A DNA stretch of 64,000 nt, from NCBI RefSeq assembly GCF_026151205.1, contig NC_087082.1, forward strand, positions 8,688,901 through 8,752,900, given 5' to 3'. Position 1 is the stretch's first letter, and each line of letters begins with the position of its first letter. A program made the translations under genes and the position numbers. The notes beneath the pieces are model-generated. The model made no database searches. It was not told where the DNA came from and saw only the letters and a program-made list of their open reading frames with translations. The DNA is from Bolinopsis microptera (Eukaryota > Ctenophora > Tentaculata > Lobata > Bolinopsidae). This document shows, in pieces, positions 1 through 12,420 of this stretch.

Positions 1-256
1 CACTATTTACTCGGATACATTTTTTCTCGGAATCACGCCCTTTTTTACCGCACCCATATCGCGACCCCCACTATAAATTATCTCAGCTTCTGATTGAGAT
101 ACAAAACTCAGGTATGAACCAAAATGTGCCTAAGATGCATGTTTATATTAGTGCTATGAACACATTTAAGGCCTAAGAGACTTATTTTTTGAGAAATCGC
201 CAAAAATCCGATTTTACTATATTAAAATATTTTAATGCCTATGATGAATAGAACGC

Positions 257-475
257 TTATCTCCACTCAGAAGCTGAGATATCTTGCAATCGCTTCTCGT
301 GAGAGCGTGAAAATGGGGTATCAATAATAATAATCTCAAGATGTGTTGTGTCTGACGTCTGTCTGTTTGTGTGTCTGTCTGTCTGTGGGTAGTTTCCGAA
401 CGGCTTAATCAAGAAAACGGTAAGAGTTACGGGGCTGATTTTTTCGGTATAACCAATAACCCACCAATAACCCAC
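257..475. repeat. possible dispersed repeat with a TGTC-rich microsatellite core
   Basis: The stretch is open on the minus strand and holds an imperfect TGTC/GACA tract at about 350-390. It lies upstream of the first recognised exon, so it is probably intronic. The ORF looks like low-complexity translation (TDRHTNRQT) rather than a protein family. A dispersed repeat is the likeliest explanation, but only one copy is visible here. Confidence 0.2.
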
Positions 476-492
476 CAGGCGTGCACGAACAG

Positions 493-1446
493 TTGAGTCT
501 GTTGATACTGAAACTAGGGGTGAGTGCTAATAGCGGTGAGCCGACTATTCTCGCTGCTGTCAAGTGTCTCTCTGCTCTCCTCAACTATATCATGAGCGTC
601 GTAAAGACAGCTTTACAGGTACCTACGTTTATTTTACATGTTGTATTTTACATGTTGTATTTATGTGAAGTATGAACCTGAGTTTGAACCTGATTTATAC
701 CGTTTCATCCGATTAGCTCTCATTAGTTTCTCACTAATTTTCCGATAAAACCCATCCAACTGTTGTGTAATTTGACTATCCACCTTCAGACTAAGAACAA
801 ATCAAGCGGAGAAGAGATACTGCGGTCAAGTCAGTGTGTAGTAAATACGTGTGGAGTGTTACTGGTGTGGTATCATTACACCACTGCTCCTTCAGCTCTA
901 CTTTCTATCACGCAGTTATATGGGGGACAGTACAGGGACTTCTTAACCCCTTACAATGTTGTAAGTATTATATTTGAACACTGATAATTAGTACATTTAC
1001 CCGGCAATATACTCTACGGTACACTTTGTTGAAAAAGAAAGGATCAATTTAACAGTTCTTGAATTAGCTTCAATTTTAGAAACTCCAGTTGATGTATATG
1101 CGAAGAATAACGTTAAATTTTCCAGGATATTTTGGTGGAGTCATTAAAAGATAAAGATGATAACAGAGTCAAAACGACCCTCAAAATATTAAAACGGATT
1201 GTGAGTATTCGAAAAATTCTAATATCAATGATGGTACTACATTTTCTTGACAAACTATAAAATGTACCTTATTTCTATCACATGGAGACAATTATATTAT
1301 ATGATTGATCTAGTAGTGTGTAACAAAGTCATCTTCAGATAAGTACAGATCCCGTATTACTGAAGAGTATGATAGCCTCTACAAAAGAACAACTCAATAA
1401 AGCTGTGCTTGCTGTCAAATCTTCTTCTCCAACGTTAGTTGATTAA
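493..1446 (+). CDS. C-terminal exons of a helical-repeat (HEAT/ARM-like) protein, partial
   Basis: Four exons fit together, all in phase 0: 493-618, 790-960, 1126-1200 and 1339-1446 with a TAA stop. Each is bounded by good AG and GT sites (ttcag before 790, gtaagt after 960, gtgagt after 1200). The joined 159-residue stretch is leucine-rich and amphipathic, with segments such as LKILKRIISTDPVLLKSM and ILAAVKCLSALLNYIMSVV that look like paired helices of armadillo/HEAT repeats. The 5' part lies upstream of the window. The C-terminal ARM region of a ULK4- or STK36-type pseudokinase/kinase is one possibility, but this is a guess from general character, not a recognised motif. The exon structure is well supported; the family is not. 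Confidence 0.6.
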
Positions 1447-2695
1447 CTCTGCTTCGAAATTAACATATTGGAATTTGGAGACATAATTCTATCTAATAAA
1501 GATATCACCATGTGTCACAAAATAGAGTCTGTCCATGATCATAGTTTAATTTCTGTAACGCGCAATGTTTTGCGTATGATTAAAGCGCATTTTTTAGCAG
1601 CTAGTGTATTGTTATTGGGGCGCGGCGCACGCGCTCGCGACGTCAATTTATACACGCTTTTTCAAAGCTCTAACGAATTCCATAAATTAAGAACTGATTG
1701 CAGGATGTTGCATAGGTTAATCAACGTTAGTCCATAGTCATATATAATCGCTTACTTTCTAACCTTAATCATTGCCACAGATTGGTGCCACTCTCAGAGG
1801 AAGTTTCCAAGTTGTTACTGAAACCTGTTTGAAGAACTATTGACAAGTCCAGCTACAACAGATCTGCCGACTGCATATTTCAGATTTCACGCCCAAGTGT
1901 AGGTTTTCAACGAGAAAAGAACGGTTTTATGAACATGACGACTGTCTAATGTTTATGCACTATTATAAATTGACTGTTAAATGGAATGGTATAAGACAAA
2001 ATAGTATTTTTATTCAACTGTTAAACTATACTATCAACTACAGTAAGATGTCATACATTTGATAATAAGAACGAAATTGTCTGTCTTGTTTTGCTTCTAC
2101 TAAATTGCTCGCCCAAATCTGAACACATTTTAAAAGTGTGCTATTAGTGGCTAGTGCACACTGCACCTGGAGAAGATATGGTCTAACTAGTTGTGCCCAT
2201 CATATCTACTTGTATAAATCTTTGGGGTGGTTCCTGAGACTATGGACAACACATTCCTACACAAAAATGCTTTAGGCAAATTATTTCTCGAAAGGTTATA
2301 TATTCATGCTAATTGTCCCTTACTACTTGCTTTTTCTCACTTAATTAGGACATTTAATTTTTAAAAATCTCGAAACCGCGACCGCTAGAAATTCGAACAA
2401 CTGAAGAAACACAGTGCGTCTCGGTGTGTTTAAAGAATCGTGACTCGAAGCCACTATAATTGCAGGGTTTGGTTAAAAACCAACAATATAGAGTGCTACA
2501 TATATGAAAATAGAATTGCATTTCGTGGAATTTTCGACTCGGTCTTGCTTAATTCTGACTGTTTTATAATATGTACCTGAACCGAAGAAAAATTAATGCA
2601 ACGCAACCGGCAACACATTTTGCTCTTAGTCGCCTACCTATGTCACCTATGTTGAAACTCGTTAAGCTTAGAGAGGAGATCTCTGTGTCAATCTT
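1447..2695. other. no gene recognised
   Basis: This is the 3' flank of the preceding gene. A short ORF at 1468-1737 (+) has no recognisable family and no splice context. An acceptor-like site near 1782 is followed by a short open stretch that ends in a stop; it could be an alternative 3' exon, but nothing confirms that. Confidence 0.4.
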
Positions 2696-3118
2696 TTAGC
2701 AAAGCAGCGAGTTTGAGTTCTGAGGAGTGTAGCCTCTGATAGGCGGCGTATCGGTAAGAGATAGCAAGAACTGGCCGATCTGCGATTTGAAACGCTCCCG
2801 GTCGCCGATGCAATTCAGATAGTACGGCATTGCATTCCACAATTTTGGGCCTATGACTGCATTATCATACAGTGGCTGGTTTGCTGCTAAACTGTGTCTG
2901 CATGCAGAATGCAGATGGAATGACCGCAAGGTTTCCAAAACGTGGCCTGGAGACAAACTGCAAGTCAATGTCGTTGCTGGTAATTGGTGATGGAGAATCT
3001 TCCACATATGAAGTACTAAGTAGAATAAACCTCTCCCTTCGATGCTGTAGAGACAGCTCTCGTTTCTGGTAGATAAAGTTGTCTCGGAACGGCCGAGTGA
3101 TATGTTTTTTTGGTACAC
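2696..3118 (-). mobile_element. 3' remnant of a non-LTR retrotransposon reverse transcriptase
   Basis: The 140-aa minus-strand ORF has the layout of the extreme C-terminus of CR1/jockey/RTE-type ORF2 proteins. A helix resembling RGLFYLVLHMWKILHHQLP is followed by a basic stretch, then the hallmark VIGPKLWNAMPYYL and a final helix ERFKSQIGQFLLSL. The endonuclease and RT catalytic domains are absent, so this is a 5'-truncated dead copy. Its upstream part runs towards the inverted-repeat element that starts at 3285. Confidence 0.7.
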
Positions 3119-3284
3119 GATATGCCGTCTTGGCCAGTGAAATGCTGTTTCGGTACGGAATGCATCGTCTCGTTACGACATCATGGCACGATCTGTTTTC
3201 AAAGGACGAGTCGCCTCAGGTTTTATTTGCATTTCCGCAGGAAAACAATAATATTATCGTGCATCAAGTTGAATGATTAGCAGA

Positions 3285-4020
3285 GGCACATATTAGGTGC
3301 GGTAAAAAAAATCGAAATTATGCGGTACCGCACTCGACTATAAAGGTAAAATGTGCGGTAAGGTGCGGTAAATTTTTCATAACGGTCCATGACGTTGTGA
3401 TGTAATATAGAGTAATCAGATATTGTGGTGAAGTTACGAATGTTAACTGATACACTATAATCGAAGTACGGTAACGACGAGGGTTCCATAACGGCCTGGG
3501 TCACGGTCCCGAAAGGGCCTTGGTCACGGTCCCGAAAGGGCCTGGGTAACGGTCCCGAAAGGGCCTGGGTCAAGGTCCTGAAAGGGCCTGGGTCACGTGG
3601 TAACCGGGTCACGTGGCCTAGGCATGAGCTCCAAAAGGGCCTGGGTCACGGTCCCGAAAGGGCCTGGGTCAAGGTCCCGAAAGGGCCTGGGTCACGTGGT
3701 AACTGGGTCACGTGGCCTAGGTATGAGTTCCAAAAGGGCCTGGGTCACGGTCCCGAAAGGACCTTGGTCAGGGTCCCGAAAGGGCCTGAGTCATGGTCCT
3801 AAAAGGGCCCGACTTTTAACATATTTTGGTTTTTACACTCGAAAATCTTAACGCGAAAATTTCAAAATTATGCGAAATTACGCGGAAAATGCTAGATTAT
3901 GCGGAAATATGCAGAAAATTACAAAATGTGCGGAAATGTGCGGAAAACAATAAATTATGCGGAAATGGGCGGAAAACGGTAAATTGTGCGATCCCGCACC
4001 CATCGCACCTAATATGTGCC
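3285..4020. mobile_element. non-autonomous TIR element carrying a minisatellite
   Basis: A perfect 17-bp terminal inverted repeat, GGCACATATTAGGTGCG, sits at 3285-3301 with its reverse complement at 4004-4020. Similarity continues outward as AATGATTA inverted on both sides, with about five extra bases on the left. No transposase ORF lies between the ends. The interior holds a 23-bp minisatellite and arms rich in gtgcgg/gcggaaat words. The size (736 bp), TIRs and lack of coding capacity fit a MITE-like element. No clear target-site duplication was found, so the superfamily is unassigned. Confidence 0.65.
3495..3812. repeat. 23-bp minisatellite with a higher-order unit of about 100 bp
   Basis: Successive copies of a 23-bp unit start at 3495, 3518 and 3541 (core CCTGGGTCACGGTCCCGAAA) and continue with drift to about 3812. 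A variant segment containing GGTCACGTGGTAAC and GGTCACGTGGCCTAGG appears at about 3589 and again at about 3691, giving a nested repeat of about 100 bp. The array is GC-rich in an AT-rich setting. ORFs read through it are repeat artefacts. Confidence 0.85.
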
Positions 4021-6843
4021 TAATCATTGATTAGGCGATTATTTATTAGCCGCATATTATGATAGGTCGAAAGGTAATTATTTCTTCTAGCAGCTACATA
4101 GAAGAAACAATTATCTTTCAACGTATCATTCATCAGGTTGTTTTAATATGAGAATCTTGTTTCGGTAAGATATCTCGTCTCTGTAAGGTGGAGTAGATAT
4201 TATGGAGTCGTCTTAGTTCTATTATATGTCATTATATTTTTGGTTCGATATCGCCTTTTGGTTAAAGATATTGTCTCAGAAAGCTCTAGTATTTTATAAT
4301 TGAAGAAACCCAAGACCTAATTAGATCGTTTATGTTTGTTGGTCTGTCAACTTGTCCTTCCAGAAAGTAACACTACATATATTAAATTTTCCTACGTTAG
4401 CCGGCCGATAACAATCACATAATTAACACCTCTTGTACAAAGTACATACAAATTGTGCTTTAACAACATCCCATTTGTATTCTAGACAGAGGTGCGTGGT
4501 AATGATTGGATAATCGTTATTTATACTTGCTGGACAGATCTCAGTAGCCACGTTAACAGTTAGTGTGATAGTTTACACGATCTTGAAATTAGTAGAAGCG
4601 TTTAAATAATCCGACTAAATCAACAATCAGACCGAACTGACGTTGTGAAATGGATTAATCTCTTTCAGGGTAGAATAATATACAGCTGTTCTACTGAAAT
4701 TTGAATTATTTAATACCTTTGCCACGTGTGCCGATGCTGCTTAGATACTACTACTAAATAGGTAACAGTAAAAATAGTTTTCTTTTCAATACCAGCACCT
4801 GGCTCGCGGGGACAGCATCTGCTTAGCAAGGTGTTGCGAGTGTTGCTTTATGTCAACAGCTTCTACCAACTACAAACTATACTTCAGCTTTACCTCATGA
4901 CGTTTATCCACAGTTAGTTGTCTTCTTCTCTTTAGGCCTGACTCTTGAGACAACAATTTTTTTAGCCGTCTCAAAAATAACTGTAGTTTGACTGAATCTC
5001 TCACGTGTGCTTGGAGGCAGATAGCATAGATCGGTTATATTTAGCGTTAATAATTATGTGACGATAGAAGGAGTGGTATTCTTTAACCATACCGCGATGT
5101 ATTCTGATTCTCTAACAGTGGTCTCTGCCAACTCCGAGACAGAAGCACTCAAATTCCGAGTTCTGTGCTTTGATCGAGGCTGATGTTGAGGCGGTAAGGA
5201 TAATAGCCGTTCCTTTGAAATTTGAGGGATTTATTTACATCATTACTCTTTTACATTACTGTTTAAATCTGCGAGTATATTATGATACCAAATTTACGAG
5301 ACACACAAGCATTTGTTGTTTATAACCGGAGCCTGTTTTATAATTGACCACCAATGACCTGATATATAAACTTCAAATTAGGCTCCATTCAGTAACTCAG
5401 ATAACGCGCAAACTCACCGTATTTTACCTGACATTGTGTACAACTTGTAGACGTTTAATAGTAATACTGTACTATTATCAGTATATCGTGGCACCACCAA
5501 ATTATAATGGTACTGATGTACGGCTAGCTTTGTGGCTAGGGAAGCTACACTGCTATACTAGATTAACAAATATAATGGTTATTGTAGGTCCAATAGTATT
5601 GCTCTGTAGTACCGGGTAAGGGACCAGGGAGGGGGAACTAGCTGGAGCTATCAGTATAATATCAGTGTTTCCGATCATTATACCAATTATTTAGCTTCTA
5701 TCGTACGCCCAAACTTTATAATAAGGCTTATAGTTTCTAGCTTCTCGAGTACCCACTTCCGCGTCTGCTTGTTGCTTATTAGTCGGGATCAATGCTTATA
5801 ATAAGAGTACAATGAGCTGTTTTTGAGGACCAGGCCTGCATGTTTTGCTTTTGCTAGTTCTTTCGGTTGTTTGTGGAATGTTCCTCTTTAAGTACTTTTA
5901 TTTTTGTCTTTGCTTGCTCAATTAATTAAATAAGCTTCAACTTAATGATTCATCACATTTACTAGTCTAAGCTCATTATCTTATTCTCAGTACAAATATG
6001 ATATCACGTAATATGTCCAGTAAAGACAATTTTTCTAATATTTGACGTGGATTTCGCCAATTAAGCCAGACTTATAATTGTAAAGCCAACAAGCCAAATG
6101 TTTACTTTTATTAAGTGGGCAGTGGTATGTACCGAATACAGTTCAGTTTATAACAGTGATTCGCTTAGCAACGCAATTGAACTTGTCATCACATTGACGA
6201 CGAGAAATTTAAAAGTTTGTCGAAGTTTTCAGCTCTGAACATTATCCATCCAATAGCCTTTTTATATACGGACCTTTTAAGCGTTTAGCCATATATACTG
6301 CTTATAATTACAAGCGACCCTAATTAATTAAGGAGGCTCGCTTATAATTTTGGCCACTGCTTATTGTGTATTGAATAATTTTACTCATTATATAAAGAAA
6401 GTCAAATTAATTAATTTAAGAAATTTAGCCTTGAATAAGCCATAAGGTACTGTGGAGAACATTATGATTAAAGTGTCACAAAACGTGTCTTAATGCTAAA
6501 GAGAGAAATTATGCGGCTGTGAGTAAATTTATTAGTCGTCTTTTTTGTTAAAAATTGAATTTTAATTTAAAGCCGCGATGATGCTGAAGGTTTCGTAGCA
6601 ACTAGTCTGATTTCCACGTCATGTTGTTCATTGACGTTCGCTTACAGAAGCCGCCGCACCACAACGTTTAAGAAATATATTAACTGACTTCATTGGGTCG
6701 AACGTTACATTGGACGTTCAAACAAATTGCGCCCATAATTTTGTCCTCCCAAAATTATATCCGTCCATCTAATGTCTGCATAAATATGGTCCGATGAGGA
6801 AAACTCAATCGATACTTTGTGTGCCATGAATGGACTATAACTA
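4021..6843. other. no gene recognised
   Basis: AT-rich spacer. The longest open frame (5344-5619, +) lacks recognisable motifs and exon borders. I see no RNA gene or clear repeat here. Confidence 0.4.
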
Positions 6844-7610
6844 CAGGGTGGGCCAAAAGTCAGTGGACATACGTTGGCCTTAATAGCTCAGTCACTGAGT
6901 GCCCAATTGAAATAATTCTTTATGGTATGACTTACTACCACCACTGGTTCGAGGAATTTGTCAAATCGAAAAATATTCGAGTTCATTTTTTTCAAATGAA
7001 GGTTCATTTTTGCATTTATTTGATAGTTTGGATAGTCCGATTGAGCTAAATTTAATGAATTGTGTTTGGCCATTCGAATTACGTTTGTCCTGAAAAAATT
7101 AGAACTGTAAGTGTAGCTTAGCTTCTCAGATGAGCGAGATATGAAGCATAACGAGTTTATTCATTACGTGTGATCAGGTGATTGGTTTACCTAATCACGT
7201 GATTAGGTGACCCCGTTAACCACCCCGTTAAACATTAAGGGTACCCACTTAAGGTGTCTTGTCACGGTGTCACATAATCACCCGGTCAATTTTGTTAACG
7301 AGATACAGAAAATGCTTGATAAATTCGTCATTTCTAATCCGTTTTGCCTCATGTTTTCAGATCATATGCAACATTTAATAATCTACCGTGTCTAAAAATA
7401 TTAGGCGTTCAGCATGTTCAGAGAAAAAAATATAGGTGTTTTAATATTGAATGGGCGTGGTCTAAAATATTCGAATTTTCAAATTTTGACGACGGAATCC
7501 TCGAACCAGTAAGTACAGTATGCCATCTGCAAAGCAACAGCTCTCAAATATAAAACACGGCGGAGCTATTATAAGGCCAACGTATGTCTACTGACTTTTG
7601 GCCCACCCTG
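6844..7610. mobile_element. Tc1/mariner-type MITE (TA target, TIRs of about 45 bp)
   Basis: The left end begins CAGGGTGGGCCAAAAGTCAG directly after a TA, and the right end is the inverted match finishing CCCACCCTG before a TA. The TIRs continue for about 45 bp with a few mismatches, through ACATACGTTGGCCTTA on both sides. The 767-bp interior has only short meaningless ORFs. The CAGGG ends and TA duplication fit Tc1/mariner-like transposons, and the lack of a transposase makes it a non-autonomous copy. Confidence 0.85.
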
Positions 7611-7612
7611 TA

Positions 7613-8211
7613 TAAGTGAACATAAACAGACCGTAGACTTATTGGCAACCGCTATCGTTTCTACTTGCCCTCGTTGAATAATTGCCGATCAAAGGAGACT
7701 CGGCGAATTGAGGGACAACAGTCTTACACAATTTATCGAAAATTCCTGAGATGCCAACAGTGCACAACTCTTAAAACAAAAGCTTTACATACATAGAACG
7801 TACCCTTTTGAAGATCAATCCCCTCGTGAGCACCCTTTAGGATTTCTTGATAATTTTGTCTATGTTGTTAATTGCATATGACTATGAGACGAGTGCAGAG
7901 TTAAGTGTAAGACATGACTTTTTTGAAAAACATGCAAGGTTATTTATTTTCGAATGCGAAATTTTGAAAGTCACCTATACTTTTATACAATACAATTAAC
8001 TTTTCGAAGCTTATATAACCAATAACGCAGCTCTTGTTACGAAGGAAAATGATAATTTACTTTTCCGATAAATTTTCTCCAAGCTAAAACATTGTTTTCT
8101 TTGGTAATGCACATTTTTTGTATTATCTATTAAATAGCTTGAAGTTCTTTTATCGGCTGTTTTTGTTACAATTTGTATTCAGTACAATTATTTCCCTAGT
8201 TTTATCCAAAT
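7613..8211. other. no gene recognised
   Basis: AT-rich spacer between two inverted-repeat elements. No supported exon, RNA or repeat was seen. Confidence 0.35.
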
Positions 8212-8822
8212 CACCCCCTTGACGCGATCAGGTAATCACGCACATTTTGAAAATTTCGCAACAGTCGCCACTGTTTGTACTTGTAGGTGTGGTTGGCACA
8301 ACAATCACACCTTGATATTTTCTAGGCTAGTAGTAGTGTGCATCTTGTAAAGAATCGTTGTGGTTGCTCTAACCAGAGCCCTCTCGCTTGCAGTAGCGCG
8401 CGACCGCCGTCGCGGCAAAAGATCCTACTTGTGAAACAAGCGCGTCACGCAGTACGCGTAGGCACATGGCTATGTGAAGTTGTGGCTGGCTATCCATGCA
8501 GCTAAAAACGAACAGTTTAACTGCAACACAGCTCATATTACCAACCTACAAAGATGAATTTGTTTTTTAAATTGGAAATTTTCGCTGATCGGTTTCGTGA
8601 CCTTGGAGTAAATTTTCAATCTAACTCTAAGATAAATTCGTTTTTACCTGCATGGATAGCCACAACGATTCTTTACAGGATGCACACTAGCCTAGAAAAT
8701 ATCAAGGTGTGATTGTTGTGCCAACCACACCTACAAACAGTGGCGACTGTTGCGAAATTTTCAAAATGCGCGTGAAATAAGAAATTACCTTATCGTGAAT
8801 ACCTGATCGCATCCAGGGGTGC
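8212..8822. mobile_element. fold-back element with arms of about 150 bp
   Basis: The left arm (about 8212-8365) and right arm (about 8655-8822) are inverted copies. Both contain CATTTTGAAAATTTCGCAAC, then GCCACTGTTTGTA, GGTGTGGTTGGCACAACA and AAGAATCGTTGTGG. The inversion resumes inside, where the word GGCTATCCATGCAG at about 8488 pairs with CTGCATGGATAGCC at about 8648. The left arm is interrupted by about 120 bp of CpG-rich sequence (about 8366-8484) flanked by a GTTGTGG repeat. The right arm has an extra segment of about 25 bp near 8775-8800. No transposase is present. Confidence 0.8.
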
Positions 8823-9667
8823 ATATGTTATATACTAATATAGTCCTTAGATCAATTATTGGGCGATGGATAAACATATAAAATATAAAATAACACTTTT
8901 CAATTAAACGACCAGGTTTTATTGGTATTTAGAAATTCTTAAATGTCAGAACTATAAATATAATTTTCATGGTGCTTTAAACTTGATGACGTACATATTG
9001 GTTAGATTAACATGTTTTTAATTGTCTGGCAGTTGTTATAAACGTTGAAGTTACGACCAGCAATGTTTTTTAGTAAACAAGGTCACCATATCACACTAAA
9101 TCGTTTAATTGCAGTTAATTTGAGGTTTAATGCAACAAACAAACATTATCCCCCTTTTGTGAATAAAAATAATTAATATGTCAAAAATTGCCAAAATTAA
9201 ACTCGTGAGCAATTTGCCATTTTCTGTTTACAACCAAGACAGCCCATATAAATTGCTGCTATTCACAGTTTGGTCCGTTCGTATCAACGAGATTGCTGTC
9301 TACTTTTAGATTGGAAATTTATTCACAGTTGACACTTGACAGTACCTTGTAACTTTGTAATTAAACTTTAATTTGTCTCTAACACTCGCGAACGTATTAA
9401 TGTCACAAATCAATAACATTAACAATAAGAATTTATAACTTACAGCCGTCTGATACAATGATTTGTTCGATTGAAGTAATCAAATCAAATGGGCATGAAG
9501 CGGAACAACGATCTTAAAATTTAACTTAAAGTCTTGATAAAGAACAATGATGATAGCATGTTATACACGACACGTGTTGTAACAAACTGATCTGTTGATG
9601 TTAATGTTATAACCGCTTTCCGTATAATAACTGTAACGACTATTTTGTCTCCCTGCATTCAATCTTT
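8823..9667. other. no gene recognised
   Basis: AT-rich spacer with no supported feature. Confidence 0.35.
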
Positions 9668-9764
9668 CAATGTTACCAATATTGTCAGATCTCAACCCAG
9701 CATTCAATGTTACCAATATTGTCAGATCTCAACCCAGCATTCAATGTTACCACTATTATCAGAT
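9668..9764. repeat. 37-bp tandem repeat, about 2.6 copies
   Basis: The word CATTCAATGTTACCA recurs at 9701 and 9738 with exact 37-bp spacing, preceded by a partial copy from 9668. The core AATATTGTCAGATCTCAACC is perfect in the first two copies and diverges in the third. Confidence 0.85.
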
Positions 9765-12420
9765 CCCCAACTCCCTGTATACGACAATTGTCATTAGTCA
9801 CATGCCATCCCAACTCATTATTCACATATTGAATTGAGACGCACGTGTATAATGTTTAATTGTAAAACGTGTAATGAGCGACTCTTATTACGCTAGTCAG
9901 AGTACCTCTGAATGTGGGGGGTTAAGAGTCAGGCAGGCGTCGTGCTGAGGGAAAGCTCCGATCCTACAACATGAAGCTACGGCAGTACCCGCTGTGTACC
10001 CGCTGTGTACCTTCCCGAATTGTATTGAAATATTGGGGATACTGCTGTTTGCATCTCTCCCAGTCAAGATTGATATTGTGACTTATATCTGTGTGATTTC
10101 AATTTCATGGTGCAGATCAAGTTTCAACTTTGAACTTTACAATTTTTTGTAGATGGAACCGTAATCTTATAACTATCTTTAATTCTAATATTTTGAGTCT
10201 CTCTCTCTGTTCTGGTGAACGGTTTCTGGCCTCTTACTAAAAAGATGGAGGCCTTATCACCGTGCCCACAGAATGAAACTCCTGCTATAGCTGCATGCCA
10301 GGACTCCCTGGGTCATCTAGTACCGGTCTATTTGTAATAACCGTAAGTGACTCTTCAAATCTAGACACATATTTGTACGATGTACATGTATTGATAATAC
10401 ATTAATTGACTTTTGATTAATTAACTAACTAGAGTTTAAGTTAAACTTCATATAATAATAGGAATATCAGCTAATTCACCAGAATCCTCTATATTAATAT
10501 ATAACCACCAGTCAGGGCACGTCACGGCCACGCACAATCGCACACGATTTGATATGATTGCAATTTACCAAGAATAGGAGGCGTTATTGGGCAGCTAAAA
10601 GCAATAACCATGCACAATTGTGTGTATAGAACCAGCCATCAGTAGAGCACGTGGCTGGCAATGTGGTTCAGGGTTGACTGAACGTTATGACGTTGTCGTG
10701 ATGATCGGGACGGTCAATGGCGCACTGTTAAATTGGACTGTAAGGTGTTTGATATTGCCATTGTTACAGGACAGTGTCCCATTAGGGACCTCCATCTACT
10801 TTTAACTTTTGTTTAAAAATGTCCCAGCCTTCCTTGTTAACCTCTTTATAAGCATCTAGGTTGGTTAAATTCGTTCGCAATTGTTAAAATTGTAGCTTGA
10901 CCAGCAAAATTAAATCGGAGATCAAAATCTGAATTTGGCAATAAATTCGTATAGTCATTATATATATATTTAATAAACTTTCAAATTGTTACACAAATAA
11001 ATCATTTCATTTCAAAGAAAATTCGCCGAATAATCTTACATGCCTTGACAAGTGACCGAGTGTAAACAAAATTAGGGAGACCGAAACACCAGTTGACCAG
11101 TAAACTGGTCGTAGCAATTATAAGTATTACATCGGGCCCTATATACACCTATTATAAGTGAAGCGATGCTGCAACCAAGGCATGCTAGGTTTATTCCTTT
11201 GGACTAATAAGGCTACAGCCTAAAATATAAATATAATAACAATGTACCATAAGTATAATTATAAACACAATTTATTAAACATATTTTATTAATTACATAT
11301 ATTATTTATTTGATATTTAGATATAAAACTTAATAGGCTTCAGCACTTTAGGTTAATATGAATATCAATAAGGTAACCGCGATTTCTGCAGTAAAAAGTT
11401 TATTCGTGATCTTTTCGAAATAATCTCTTATTATACTTAGTCGTAATCCTAGTCGTAATCTGAAGTCATTATCATAACCAACTTCAGAACACAGATCTGA
11501 GATCTGATTATTGGTAATCACACCATTATTATACCTAAAAAGGGTGACACAATATAACACCATTGTTATGGTTAAATGACCAATCTTGCATGTCATTACC
11601 CGAAAAAACCGAGTATACTCGTAAGATATGAGCTGGTAGATATGGAGAATATAGAATTACTCGCCTATAACCCTTATCACGATTCACGAGGTCAGCCATC
11701 TCCTCATCTCCTCATCTAATCTTACAGCTTGTTATAATCTCAGCCGATGCTAGCAAGGAGAGTGCGTTATTATTCATATGCTGGTTACCTGGCATGACAC
11801 ATAAACAGCATAACAACACAATTAATAAGCCTACCAGTCGCCATTAGATCGTTTAATTTCATGATTAATTCATGATTATCTGCCCTACTATACATCAAAC
11901 CAGTGCAGTAATATATCTTTGTGTAACCTGTGCTTTCGCGGGCTTTCCTCCAATTTCCACCTCAATTGTCAATTTTATTTGTGTATGGGAGAGTGCTCAA
12001 TGTTTCGGTAAAGCTCTGATTCTGTGAACCAAGAGCTCACAACTTTCAGTGCCATTTTCATTCCGTGGAAATGCACGGCCATGTTGCTCGTCATTAACAA
12101 AATAATGTAAAGACGTTCGTATAATTGTTTAACTGTTATAGTACTATTAGTTTGACGCTGAGTAGTTTGGGCTTTTAAACGAGTTAACGGCCGTAAGATG
12201 CACGAGTCAGGAGCCGTAAAACTGTACTAGGAACAACGATTCCTATTTTTGGGATTAGGTTTAGATTAAATTTCGAATAAAGTGGGAATAATTCGTCAAC
12301 TATTTAGAATTTCTCGAATGAAAGAAGAATGGTCAATTTTAGAATTAATCAATACAAGGGTACCTGCCCTCGAAATAGCTTAAATTTATTTACATCATTC
12401 AGTAGTGATCTGTTATAAAA
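9765..12420. other. no gene recognised
   Basis: Spacer upstream of the five-exon gene at 12421. Short ORFs at 10620-10805 (+) and 11348-11596 (-) have no motif or exon context. I see no core promoter element clear enough to report. Confidence 0.35.

Noticed and set aside
1468-1737. 89-aa ORF as a small gene
   Set aside because: No family, no conserved features and no splice context; it lies in the 3' flank of another gene.
3597-3851. 84-aa ORF with repeated GSRGLGMSSKRAWVTV units as a repeat protein
   Set aside because: It is simply the translation of the 23-bp minisatellite. It has no start context, and the frame is lost with repeat drift.
5344-5619. 91-aa ORF as a membrane protein
   Set aside because: The hydrophobic pattern comes from AT-rich sequence, and nothing else supports it.
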